Shown piece after piece: positions 32,891 through 43,810 of a stretch of DNA of 44,321 nt. A program made the translations under genes and the position numbers. Location of the stretch: positions 68,554 to 112,874 of the forward strand of contig JAKCWW010000333.1 in the NCBI GenBank assembly GCA_026260175.1. The letters are read 5' to 3'. Numbering within the stretch: position 1 is the stretch's first letter; each line of letters begins with the position of its first letter. The notes under the pieces were generated by a model that saw only the letters and a program-made list of their open reading frames with translations, made no database searches and was not told the DNA's origin. The DNA comes from Reticulitermes lucifugus (lineage: Eukaryota > Arthropoda > Insecta > Blattodea > Rhinotermitidae).

Positions 32891-33215
32891 AGGCTCCTTA
32901 TAGTTTTATCGAGACCATCTGATTGTGTTCTTAGAAGTTTCGGTAACAAATATTTTAACATTCCGTCTAACACAACTACTTGCCCTTTATTTAAGAACAG
33001 CCACATGTTTCAGTCTTAAAGACCGTCATCAGGCCATCAATATATGGTGAATCCATATGCGTTACATTCTTACCATCTTTTTAAATATTTTAAATATTAA
33101 ATTGATGGCCTGATAATGGTCTGTTAAGACAGAAACATGTAGCTGTGCTTAAATAAAAGAAACATTGTTATGTCGGACGGAATGTTAAAGTATTTGTTTC
33201 TGAAGGCTCCTTATA
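32891..33215. mobile_element. Foldback element with 12-bp TSD
   Basis: The direct repeat AGGCTCCTTATA lies at 32891-32902 and 33204-33215. The body has a leader of about 32 nt, a left arm (about 32935-33042), an AT-rich loop and a right arm (about 33098-33203). Arms pair at roughly three-quarters or more of positions by eye. Each arm carries a hammerhead-like core with stem II GGTCT/AGACT or GGTCTG/AGACA and stem III ACATGT. The left-arm version has G at the cleavage position and the right-arm version has CTGATAA instead of CTGANGA, so each has one inactivating change. Confidence 0.85.
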
Positions 33216-33299
33216 AGTTACGAGAACTTTATTAAGGCTATTTCTTTATACTAACTCTTAAGTAAGTTAAGAGTTTGTCATGAAGGTAGGTTACTATCC

Positions 33300-33425
33300 G
33301 ATTTCAGGAAGAACGTACGGCCGTGAAGATTGGTTTCTTCTGGGATGTAATTCCGTGTAGTATAGTATAATTGCACCGACGTTTCAAATGATCTTGCTGC
33401 TTCAATATCTGGTATTTAGGAAACA
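33300..33425 (-). mobile_element. Family B repeat end module
   Basis: On the minus strand it reads SFETSVQLYYTTRNYIPEE, the family's SSETLVTTYKTTRRHIPED, preceded by a damaged hammerhead core (CAGATAT...GAAACGTCGG). The minus frame at 33304-33504 is a by-product in another frame. Confidence 0.65.
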
Positions 33426-33914
33426 AAAATATCCATAGTTGTCGCCATGAGAACTTCAAAATTCGGCGTGCAGACGGGGGAGGGTGTGTGACGTCTGACT
33501 TCATTCAAAGACAGCGTATAAAGAAGATAGTATATAAACAGTCAATCCAGCACCCTTCATAGTTTCTTTCTGCCAAAAGACGGCGTATATTAATGATAAG
33601 TTGAAAGAATGAGATTGACGAATTTTAGTGATTCTCTCTCTGCCAGATCCATGGTTTATATGACACAGTTTGGGTTTAACTTTTAAAGCTTTAAGCGTAC
33701 TTCACAAATGGGAAACAGGAAGACTTAGTTGTTCTGAAAGTTTTTGTTAGCCAACATTCCTGCAACGTGAATCTTCTCGCACAGAGAAGCGGGTATCTGT
33801 GCATCTGTAGCACACACTTAAACCCAAAACCTATCCCCAGTAAAGTTTAAACCCTTTAACACTTTGAAGCACGATTTGCGAATAACAGATATGCAAAAAA
33901 CGATTTTCTGCCTC
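33426..33914. other. No gene recognised
   Basis: No supported feature. Confidence 0.4.
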
Positions 33915-34105
33915 ACAGTCAGCACTCATATTTACCATTGTGATACAACCGATCAGGCTTCTTTAGGGCAGAATTGCTGTTTATTGCGAGGGTCATCAAA
34001 AACATACAAGACAATGTGTGGACAAAACGCAGGGTTCTTTAACGTTAAAGTAGGTGGTACGTATAGTAATCAGTGTACTCTAAGTGGTTAAGTCATAGTG
34101 GTTGC
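33915..34105 (+). repeat. Family C repeat, copy 2
   Basis: It reads KTYKTMCGQNAGFFNVKVGG, then TYSNQCTLSG, in a 75-codon frame from ATG 33864. Segment order and spacing match 31650-31875. The frame is open here by chance or recent survival. I do not regard it as a host gene because the sister copy is broken. Confidence 0.5.
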
Positions 34106-35607
34106 TACGTGTACTATCTGATTTCACATTAGTTGTGAATATTTCTTAAGCACTCACTGTATTTATTTCTTTTGTGCGACTCCCACAATAAATATCATTT
34201 GACTAATCATGGCTGTGAACTGCCAGTCTGTTGGGCTGCAGTTTGTATGTATGTTTTATGTTGCACTGTTTGTAATAAAAATGGGCAAAGTATTAAACGG
34301 TTTAAGGTTGAAGGTTGTCTGTAGAAATTATGGCTAGAGGTGAGGGAGGATTTTAAAAATTTGCAGTTTAATTCTTACCGGACTTTCCCCAGACTTCTTT
34401 AAGTGTTGGTAACTGCTTGGTAATTGTAATCGAAACGCAGTACTTTTTCAGTGAGATAATATATGAAGTTTTAAATGTTTAGATGACTTTCAGGCTTTAA
34501 GATCTAAGTGGTCAGTCTTGCCTCCTTGGAAGTCATTCTAATAGGAATGTAGTCAGAGGCAGTTTCTATATTGCTATTTAGATATGTAACAAATATTGTA
34601 TGGTCGTAAGGATGCCCACAAGCACAGAATCCTTAGCTGTGCCGCTGTGATAACCTCTAAATTCGCACTAAGAAGTCGTATTCGGGAATTTTTGGAAGAG
34701 TATGACGTAATAAAATATAGGTTTACGGTATAAGGTAACTTAGTGCTGCATATTATAATGTGATGTGACGTTATAACGTAATGTAACTTCGGCTTTCAAG
34801 CTGTTATCAGTAGGGTCAATAAAGCCCCGCAGACTCAGGTGTGCGAGGGGTCTTGTGAGTCAAGGAGGCCCCCAGACGTACAGAATACTAGAATCTGTTT
34901 TTTGTTTTTTAGAATCTGATTCCGTTCTTCTGACAGAAGGCAAAATTCTGGAGTCATTTTGTGAGATATGGGAGTAAGTTGGCTAATAATTATAGAGGGC
35001 CTCGATTGTCGAGTCGCGGGGGGCCCAAGACCGGTTATCTAGACCGCTGGGTCTTGTGCTGGTAGAGTTCTTATAAAAAACATAATTGAAGCCACAACAA
35101 TAAGAATTTCTGGGGTATCCCGATAGTCCAATCGTTGGCGCAATAGCCTGGCACTCTGTGAAGGTCAGTAATACGGCAAACACCGACATGAAGGCAGAAG
35201 TAAAGCCAAACAAAATATTTCATTCACATTAAACAGAAACTCAAACAATGAAAAAGTCAAACTAATATTAGTGTACTGAATTAATAATATTAAAATTTTC
35301 CTTGGTTCGCTCTGTACTTTATGTAACACTCGAACAAAAACCATCAAATGTTTTGTGTAATAGTCAGTGTTGACTATTATTCAGGAAATACCTGTTACGG
35401 CCTGTGTAGAACCATCTCCAGGGAAACACATATGCACGTATGAGCAAAAATAATATGAAAGTCCACATTAGCAACAATATACATTCAAACATTGTCAGTA
35501 CAGAGAGAGTAAGGCCTCGCATATGTGTTGTATTTAATAAGAACTCCTCTATTAAACACTTATTTTGTGTTTATTGTTTATCAATATATATTTATATACA
35601 CACACAA
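34106..35607. other. No gene recognised
   Basis: The minus frame 34983-35213 begins at TTG. From an internal ATG it reads MSVFAVLLTFTECQA, which looks superficially like a signal peptide, but there is no family match or gene structure. Confidence 0.45.
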
Positions 35608-35750
35608 TGGGTACCGGGTTATTCCCGGGGGTAAAGCGGCCGGGGCGTGGCGTTAACCACCCACCCCAATCTAGTGCCCATGTTAAGAAAGAGTACAGCT
35701 ATACCTGTACTCCCCTCTGTGCCTTCATGGCTGGTTATGTGGTGAAATTT
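35608..35750 (+). mobile_element. SINE-2 family, 5'-truncated copy
   Basis: GGGTACCGGGTTATTCCCGG, GTAAAGCGGCCGGGGCGTGG and CGTTAACCACCCACC match the SINE-2 body at 28465-28530. The tRNA-like head is missing, as in an incompletely reverse-transcribed insertion. It continues to VKKEYSYTCTPLCAF in conceptual reading. Confidence 0.8.
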
Positions 35751-37938
35751 ACTGTGTATATAAATAATATGTGTATGTTGTTGTCAGTTGTCTTCTGTGG
35801 TACTGTTTGTTGTTTAGAACCTTCAGTCCTTTTCTTGTTGCAATTTGTATAAAAGCAATAGACGCTAGTTTGGCTACATGATAGAAGCATGAGAATAAGT
35901 AAGGTTTTATTTGAATTCTAGCATTGTACAACGCCATAGATGAATGGCCTTTTAAGACGCCTGTTTTGCGACATGTTCAGAGGGATGTTACTCGTAATAT
36001 GCAAGGTAATATCAAAGTTTCTCCATACATGTTTGACGGAAAGCTTGTCAGTTGTATTCAACTATGATAACTATGCTAAAAGTGAAATAAGATTTTGTGG
36101 GCAAAAGATTTAGACTAAAGTATTGTGTGTTGAAGGAAGAGGTAGCACACGTGGGAGTAGAAAATTTATAGTGTGTGTGTGTATAAAATTGAAAATCTAA
36201 AAGAGTGAAAAAGCGAAAGGAAAAATACGCATAATTTTTATGTGGTATAGTGGATTAGAAAGTAATGTTAGGAAATTACACCTGCAAACTGAGTAGTAGA
36301 CTTAAATGAGAAAAGTAGATGCACAAAGGAAAGTAAGAAACCATTTGTAACGGGCATTGAAGCAGGGGAAGAGAAAGTGAATTTAATGAATCCTTGTTAC
36401 CTCCTTCAGCGCGTCACTCTACCGTGCGATTCCGGTCCGAGCTTGCAATAAAGAAGATCATCCCCTTTATTATGCACAGGCACTGTGTTCACGACAGAGG
36501 GTGTCAAAGTGTGGCGGCGTTATTAACTTGCTCCGTTTAGAAGCAAGTCCCCCGAGTTTCCCTTTATAACAAATGACAGCTTCAGATAAGCTTTTGCGTG
36601 AAAACTACTGCGTCCTGAGTGGGACGTCTGGTTATGAAGGTAGCACAAATTTATGTCACAGTGTAATGAAACAGATCCGTTTTATAACTGAGACTGCTAT
36701 AATGTTAGTTTAGGCATTTTTGCCTAGTTTATTGCTTAGAAGTTTTAATGTACTTTCGAAGAGGCATGTGTTGAATTTGCATGGGACTTTTTTTGAGACA
36801 TAATTTTGTGAAAATAAGACTGAGCGATCGCACATGTGAGCTGTCTGTAAACTGGCGAATGATTTTGTGCAATTTAAGGGAGTTCTTTGAAGACTTTGAC
36901 GGAGTTTTCGGTTCTAGAAAGGTCGGTGAATTCCTGTACTAAATAAGCGACTATCATCTTCCTCTCCTTACGGTGACTTGCTTGTTCTGTGGTAAAATAC
37001 GATGTTATTTTTCTCTTATAGACGTAAGCTCAAGCTTCAGTTGCCCCTGTGTCGTCGCATGGCATTCAGACACATGGGAGGGTTTGCAAGTTATCGCTGT
37101 ATAGGGTAGAGTCCGACACTTTTCAGTACTTGAAATGCACTTCCAGTGTTTGAGAAAAAGTTTCATTAAACAGTATGCATTTTACAGTAACATTAACTTA
37201 ATAGTCTTTACTTCAAGGAATGGCTTAACTGTGTTTAGTAGTAACATTTATTTATCACGAACGTTATTAAATATTCTGGGGGTTTTATAGGATACGTTTG
37301 GCGCCAGAAATGTCAAGGAAATACAGTAAGATTCATTACATTTGTTGCCCCCCTTCTAAAGTAGATAAGTACTTAAATTTTACAAACATTGAAGAATGAT
37401 GTGTTTTGTGAAATAATAGTATCATATTAGGACACTTGTTGGCTACAAACGGAGATTGTATTAGTGTTTAAAACTGGAGAATGTTTATATCATGTCAAAG
37501 TCTTATAAGAGTGATCGTAAATATAATGTTGATATTTTCACGGATAATTGTGATTGTAAAGAACGGAAGGCATAATTTCATATAAAAATGCGTATATAAG
37601 TTGTGATTTGATACATAAATTTAAGGAAGTGTACAATTTACTAACTCAGATTTGATGTCCATACAGTTGATGTTTTGCACAAGAAGTATCGTGCTTTATT
37701 TATTTTGCTCAATAAGCTTTACAATTTTCTTTATGTGCCTCGACGTGTTATGCATATGTCATTTTATTCTGTGTAATGTAAGGATGTTCGAGTTTTGTTA
37801 TTTTCTATGTCAGTTTATTAAAATAGGCAATCTACAGTGCAGTTACATTGTATTTCTTACTCCACATTCACATAATACGCAGGTATGTGTCACTGGTGGT
37901 AGTTCCATATCGCGTTATTGATGTAAGAGGTCGTCTTG
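35751..37938. other. No gene; GT microsatellite at 36171-36183
   Basis: About 2.2 kb with a GC-richer patch near 36400-36560. The frames found (62-89 codons) have no motifs. Confidence 0.45.
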
Positions 37939-38051
37939 GTAGCGGAGTGATATTATATACGAAATGCCTGCTATTGTAAAGAAGCTGTATTAAAAAGTGT
38001 GATTATAGAAGGCGTCATATGTCGCATCTAGTGCGACACAGTAGCGGAGTG
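37939..38051. repeat. 91-bp segment between 11-bp direct repeats
   Basis: GTAGCGGAGTG occurs at 37939-37949 and 38041-38051. The enclosed sequence ends in a 7-bp hairpin TGTCGCA/TGCGACA (38020-38038, 5-nt loop). The direct-repeat length equals the TSDs seen elsewhere in this window, so a small retro-insertion is possible. Confidence 0.4.
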
Positions 38052-38084
38052 TTAACAGAGTAATGGCTCTAAAATATTCTACTT

Positions 38085-38160
38085 TGAAGATGGGGGCAGC
38101 TGGTTCCTCCGAAGTATAATGAATACTAAACTACACGTTGTCAGATTCGGAAAGACAGTA
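38085..38160 (+). mobile_element. Family B fragment
   Basis: It reads FEDGGSWFLRSIMNTKLHVV, the family's EDGGSxFLRNVG segment. Stem II of the hammerhead-like motif is GGGGG/CCTCC, but the flanking core (TTTGAAGA, GAAGT) is damaged. Confidence 0.6.
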
Positions 38161-40044
38161 GTATTTCTAGTCACGGCCGTGACAGTCTCAAAACTCTTAT
38201 TAAGAACGTGTGTGTAAAGCGCATAAAGTTTATTGGAGAGTCTATAAATTTGGTACTGGGTTTAACCGCATTGTATGTTGAAGTTATTTCAACGTTTCAG
38301 CGTGGATAGTGCACTGAAATGTACGTCGAAACGGTGGTGTATTTGCAATACTTGATACGGCTAAAGTCTGAAAGCCGAAATTTTACGTTAAACAATTGCA
38401 CACACTTGGAGACAAATATATACTTTTTGATGAATCCCAGCCGTAAAATTTCCATTTAACATAAAACTTCATTCCTCAGTATGAAGAAATACTTTTTAGG
38501 GTAACAAATGAGCAAAATTGTCAATCCTACTCATAATTTATATGGTCATATGTCTGAAGTAATGCATTTTTTAAATACATTTTCATCTAGATTTGCAACA
38601 TTGCTGAGTTTTGGGAGTTCCAAAATCGTGCAGTGTACATAAAGTTACAATTTTGTGGTGCTATTTCAAATAAAACGAAATTAAAGAGTAAAATATTACA
38701 ACTTTGTGGTTTTGGGTGGCACTGAAGAAGAAGATATATTTTCGTAATTTCTTTACACAAGGTTTTTTATGACCTACATTATGACGAAGAAATGTATTTA
38801 CTTTTAGAAGGAATGTCTTATCATTTGTACATTTACGTAGTACAGTACGTGAAAGTAAACTCTTGTACTTCAGTTTGCATTGTTCCTTTTACTTTGCTTC
38901 GTGTTTATGATATCAAATACTGGTATTTAATTTTTTTATCAAAAGTGTGTAACACATTTATCTTCTTAATAGTCAAACGTCAGGGATGGACTAATTTTTC
39001 ATAACTAGATGCTTAATAATATTTTTACAGAGTTTCAAAACGCATGGGACAGAAGAAAACAGGGAAATGGTAGGGCTGCTGTCAGAATGCATGAAGAAGC
39101 TGAGGATTTTCGTTTGGAGCAACAAGTAGAGCCAGGATTTGAATGGTTATTATTATACTTGTATTAGCATTGAAGGCGTACACATATTCTATTCGGGCAA
39201 TTTGAAATTTAAGAAACTAATGCAGTGGACTGCACGTACCGTGTTTTAGATACACATTTTTGCAGTTCGTAGAAATTAGACTCCATTAGCACATCCTTAA
39301 TGAGTCCTGTGGAGAAATCAGCATCCACAGCTCTCGAATCTGACACGTAATCGCAGATATGAAAGTTTTCTTATGTTAAGGGTTTGGTTTGCACGTTGTT
39401 TAAAGGTGTTTTATCACTCAGCGTCTAATACCATGACGGGATAATGACGTATAGTAAAAGCAGATAACGTGGCTTATTGTAAGATAATATTTCAAATTTA
39501 TTTTGAAAGTGGAGATTGAAGCTACGAGAAAGCTTAGTCATGGCAATCTATTTCCGGATAGGCTTTATATCGTCTGCGTCTCAAATGCGAAAAAGACGCG
39601 TTACAGCAGGGCCTCTGCTCTCTGTGTGTTAACAGGAAGGCGAAGTATATTTGAGATATAATGGTGGGTTTTCCATTTACTGAGGACGGCATGTGGAGCG
39701 GAGGCAATTTGGACCTTCGAACACTGTCTCTTCAGTTCCACACAGCGTAACCTACAGGCCATGAACGGCACGACCAGCACTGCTGCGAAGTGGGGAGGGG
39801 GGCGGTAAATGCAAGGACCTCCCTCATACGTACTACACGATGGAAAGTTATTGAATTCGATTGTTTACGAAACCTTTGTCTTTCAAATACCAGATTCAGA
39901 ATTGAAGAATAGGGAGTTAAAGAAAATAACGAGAGACTCGAACTGAGAAACGCACTTCAATAGCTGGGGTGTACTAACAACGTAAATCTGCTGAAAAAAA
40001 ATAACATGAATAAAAAGTACAAATTGCATAGGTTCCAGTAAGGA
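38161..40044. other. No gene recognised
   Basis: A GC-richer patch at 39570-39830 has no frame or repeat that I can name. Confidence 0.45.
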
Positions 40045-40325
40045 GGCTGTTTAAAAAGTACAACAAGAAAATTAGAGGGAATGTGGCACGAATGCAGAAG
40101 GAGGGAAATTTTGGTTGAAAAACCTGAAGGAAAGAGACGTTTGGAAGACCTAGCCGTTAAATGGAAGGATAAGATTAAAGTTGACTTTAAATTCATAGCG
40201 TGGATTGAATTCATGTGGCTCAGGTTAGCGACCAGTGGCGGGCTGTTGTGGACACGGTAATGAACTTTCTGGTTCCATGGAATACGGGGAATTTCTTGGC
40301 AAGATGAGGAATGTTAACTTGTCAA
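40045..40325 (-). mobile_element. Family A repeat, long and well preserved
   Basis: On the minus strand it reads QEIPRIPWNQKVHYRVHNSP, then LKSTLILSFHLTARSSKRLF and PSGFSTK, covering most of the family's conserved region. The 85-codon minus frame 39957-40214 is a by-product. Confidence 0.8.
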
Positions 40326-41499
40326 GCAAGGCTTTACTGCATGCAGTCAGGTGGTTAGGTATATTCGAATGTCACGTCATCAGACTGCGGGGAAAAATGG
40401 TATGTTTAATGTAAATGCAGTTAATAATTATTTTGAAACTGTTAAAAAACCGTATATTTGGATATAGCAGTTACAAAGCAAAAGCTTTTTACGAAGAAAC
40501 TAAAGAAAATTAAAATTATTGGGATATTTTCTATATTCTTTGGAATAATATGCCTTCCAATTGGCGAGAGGATGGTTGGAAATGAAAGTTAAAGGAGTGT
40601 GATATGAAGTTCTTAAAAAGTGACACTGAAGTATCTGAATATAAATATGAAAAGTTCGGACTCAACTCCCGAAATATCTTTCCGCATAAAACGTTCATTG
40701 TGCGATATAACTGCAATGTAATGAGCTGTGAGCCTACCACATTTGACAGTGCGTTATTTGACGGCAAATAGAATCTCTGAAGGTGCATCTCTGCGACAGT
40801 ACCTCCTCTACACACTGCGTACATAAACAGTGAAATACGTCTGTGCCATTTCATTAGCGTGTTTTTTGCATGTGTTATTCTTGTAAGTTGATAAGTAATT
40901 AAAATTACCTTGTTAGGTAATTTAATTAATACCCATAACTAGACGAGTCTTAGCACATAAAATCAAATATAGGAATAAACACTCTCGTGTCGTACCAAAA
41001 AATGGTGTATATTTGTATAGAAGTCTCGTATAAATCTTACAATATATAGTCTTGTGAATACTCGCAGCAGATAGGACTCGTTTGTGTAGAATGAACGGCA
41101 CCATGAAGCGTCCTAGAGAGGCATGCAATTTACTGTCAGATGCAGCTATGAAAGGATATTGTTATGATGCAAATTGGGTAAACCTCGTTAAGGGATGAGT
41201 TGAGTGGCATGCTTTTGTTGTTAATAATGAATCCGTACACCATAATATCAGAAAGCTAATCAGTGGTACAACAATTAAATTAGAAATTCACAAAAGTCAG
41301 TAATATTTCTTCCAGTTACTTTTTCCAGAAGTGCTTCCTTTGTTTACTCAATATGACAATCCGTAGTTAAACCACGCATTTTTGTACTCTGACAATTGAA
41401 AAGTGTGTTGTTGCATGTTTTGAATATCGTAGACGTAATCTGAACACATAGACAAGCTAATGTTTACTTTGTACTCATGGTCTATATAAGGACGATGCA
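40326..41499. other. No gene recognised
   Basis: The 107-codon minus frame 40531-40854 has no motif that I recognise and lies in AT-rich sequence. Confidence 0.45.
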
Positions 41500-41850
41500 G
41501 TGTTGCCAGCTGCTCGACTGAGAAGTTCGGTAACAAGGTAAAAATCGCTGCTACTCAGTAAATTCCTCGCAATTTGTGGAAACCATCCGTTATTTACCAT
41601 CTTAACATGAGCACACTGATAGCCTCCTGTTCTGAACCAGTTCAGTACAGTTCACACTCTCACGCCCTATTTATTCATTGCACTCTTCAATAGCATTTTG
41701 TCTTTACTCTTCGGTCTTCCAAATGGCCTTTTCGTTCTACGGTTTCCGACCGACGGTTTGTGGACATTTCCATTTCTCACATATAAGCTACGTTCTCAAT
41801 TCGTCTTATATGTAGTCATTTTATCATTGTAATAATGTACGGTCGCTAGT
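41500..41850 (+). mobile_element. Family A repeat, old copy
   Basis: SVKFLAICGNHPLFTIL, then ALFNSILSLLFGLPNGLFVL and RFPT, parallel the family's KKFPAFYGTRRFIT and LRSILILSSHLRLGLPSGLF plus GFPT blocks on the plus strand. It carries many substitutions and stops. Confidence 0.65.
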
Positions 41851-42554
41851 TAACCGTTAAAAATCTCTTCATTATTTAGTTTTTAAGTCTTTTATTGCTT
41901 CAAATTTCTTAGATCCAAAAATTCTCTTGAGCACCTTGTTCTCTATAACGACCGAGCTGTGTTCGTCCTTAGGGTTGTAGGGTAAAGTTTTAAATCTATG
42001 CAAAGAGCTAATAAAATATCATGACATTTGAATTAGTATAACTGCTTACATAACAGCAACATATCATTAATTTAATTGTAATATTGGAACATTAAAAGTA
42101 CTGAATTTGATGAGCCTGCATAGGATATGTATATAATTCCATCAAAAACACTACTGTAAATTGTTTAAAATTTGCGAGTTTTGGGGACATACCGAACCTT
42201 GAAAATGACGGCACTATTTTATTTCGAAAAGTCAGTATCGGATTACGCATTGACACAGCATCATATGCCAGAAGAATGGAATCGTATTTAAAATTTAATT
42301 TTGAGTTACATGGGTACGTTTGCGGAAAAATACAAACTTACAAATCACGGTCAAAGTTATTTCTATTTTGGGTGTGTTATTTTGATATATTTTTGCAGCT
42401 GTTTTGCTGACAGGCGTGCTTGCTGTAAATTGAAATGGTTTCGTTTTCCAGTTGTGTCGCTTACGGTATTGGTTCTTGATCTCTCGGAATGTAAAACCGG
42501 TTCGTTTCCCGAAAAATGGTATCCTGTCTGCGCAAAGCTCGTGGGCCATATTAT
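41851..42554. other. No gene recognised
   Basis: Overlapping frames on both strands at 42295-42609 reach 102 codons without motifs. Their right part runs into the family D copy. Confidence 0.45.
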
Positions 42555-42947
42555 GTTGTCATCTCTAGCCTGTGTGGCTCTACCAGTTTTTTTCCACATT
42601 ATTTCATAAACGGCAAGATTTTCGTAAAAAACGTTATTGAGCTTAAAATATGTGTTTTGATTTTCTCGGCAACTTTGGAATATTTCTCATTGTAAGAATT
42701 CACGAGATGTTATCATAAATGTACATAGGTCGTCATGTAAAGTACCCGTTATTTGTATCAGATTTTAATGAAACTTGAATTTTCTCAACAGACTTTTGAA
42801 AAATCTTCAAATATCAAATTTCATGAAAATCCTTCCCGTGTGAGCCGAGTTATTCCATGCGGGCGGATGGACGGACGGACGGACAGACAGACAGCAGATA
42901 TGACGAAGCTAATAGTCGCTTTTCTTAATTCTGCGAACGCGCCTAAT
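42555..42947 (+). mobile_element. Family D inverted-repeat element, copy 3
   Basis: From GTTGTCATCTCTAGCC to TGCGAACGCGCCT it follows 32265-32655. Its right inverted repeat, AGGCGCGTTCGCA on the minus strand, is the cleanest in the window. GGACGGACGGACGGACAGACAG (about 42868-42892) shows an expanded tetranucleotide. The left end is missing or unrecognisable. Confidence 0.7.
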
Positions 42948-43089
42948 AACTGATCCTCTGGAACATAGTCCGTGAGGAGCAAGTAGTCACTCAACCATGC
43001 CAGTGAACCTGTCGGAGTGTGGACTAAAGTGGTTGTGACCTATTTTACGGTAATATGTCTTTAATAAATGTGTTTGTATTCTGTTGAAG

Positions 43090-43190
43090 GTAACTGTATC
43101 CTGGAATGTGATTCCATGTAGTCTAGTAACTTATGCACCGACGTTTCAGAAGAACCTCCTGCTTCCGTCATCAGGCTAGATTAATGAAGC
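43090..43190 (-). mobile_element. Family B end module with hammerhead-like core
   Basis: Minus strand: CTGATGA, extra C, stem II GGAAG/CTTCT with a 9-nt loop, GAA, ACGT, C. Then a TAGACTACATGGAATCACAT segment equals the family's end module. Stem I next to the core is imperfect. It reads PDDGSRRFF and then a stop. Confidence 0.6.
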
Positions 43191-43810
43191 GTTATGAAGA
43201 ATGAAGCAAGTTCCCCTGAAAAGTCTTAAACATGTCTAGCAGATTTCATGGCTCCACATGTCAGATGACAGAAATTTTTTTAGTGAAGTTCCCCACGCTA
43301 AATTTAGTGGGAAACATAGACCTAGGCTGGGCCAGAATGGCATGCCTTTAAAATTCTGATATCCGTAATTAAGCTGCTTTGAGTTTCTAATATGACAGGG
43401 GAATTGTAGTTTAGATAATAGTCGTGTACTTCAACTTCAGAGAAAAATGCGATGAAGTGAGCTTTGTAGCCGGTCCTTGTGTGCCTTTCATAAGGCGAAA
43501 CTTTTCATGCACACACGTAGCTACTAACCACTGACCGTAAGAGTTTGGAATTGCTATGAAACTTTTGACACGAATTTGTGAGGAATTTATTGTTTGCTAT
43601 GAACAAAAATTAGCAAATGCTTATGTATTTTACGTGATTATTGCCTAGTTCCAAATGTAATCCTCGTAATTTTTGTTTCGCTGCCTCTCAATACATTTGA
43701 AATGATGGTACTGCGGCATGGAAGGGTTAAAACACATTGCAGGCCGGAGAAGAGGCGGTAAGATATTATGAAGTATTCTGTGCAGTAACGCAATGAAGTA
43801 ACAGTTTTAA
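43191..43810. other. No gene recognised
   Basis: No supported feature; the 60-codon minus frame at 43638-43820 is unremarkable. Confidence 0.45.

Noticed and set aside
20563..33215. CRISPR-like array or rho-independent terminators suggested by hairpins and repeats
   Set aside because: The repeats are long foldbacks at scattered positions without regular spacers, and the sequence is eukaryotic.
35008..35189. Possible small secreted peptide starting MSVFAVLLTFTECQA
   Set aside because: The annotated start is TTG; the internal ATG gives a very short hydrophobic stretch, and nothing supports a gene structure.
38285..38345. Hammerhead-like pair of AACGTTTC and GAAACG words
   Set aside because: The two words face each other without a CUGANGA box; probably coincidence or a far-decayed family B tip.
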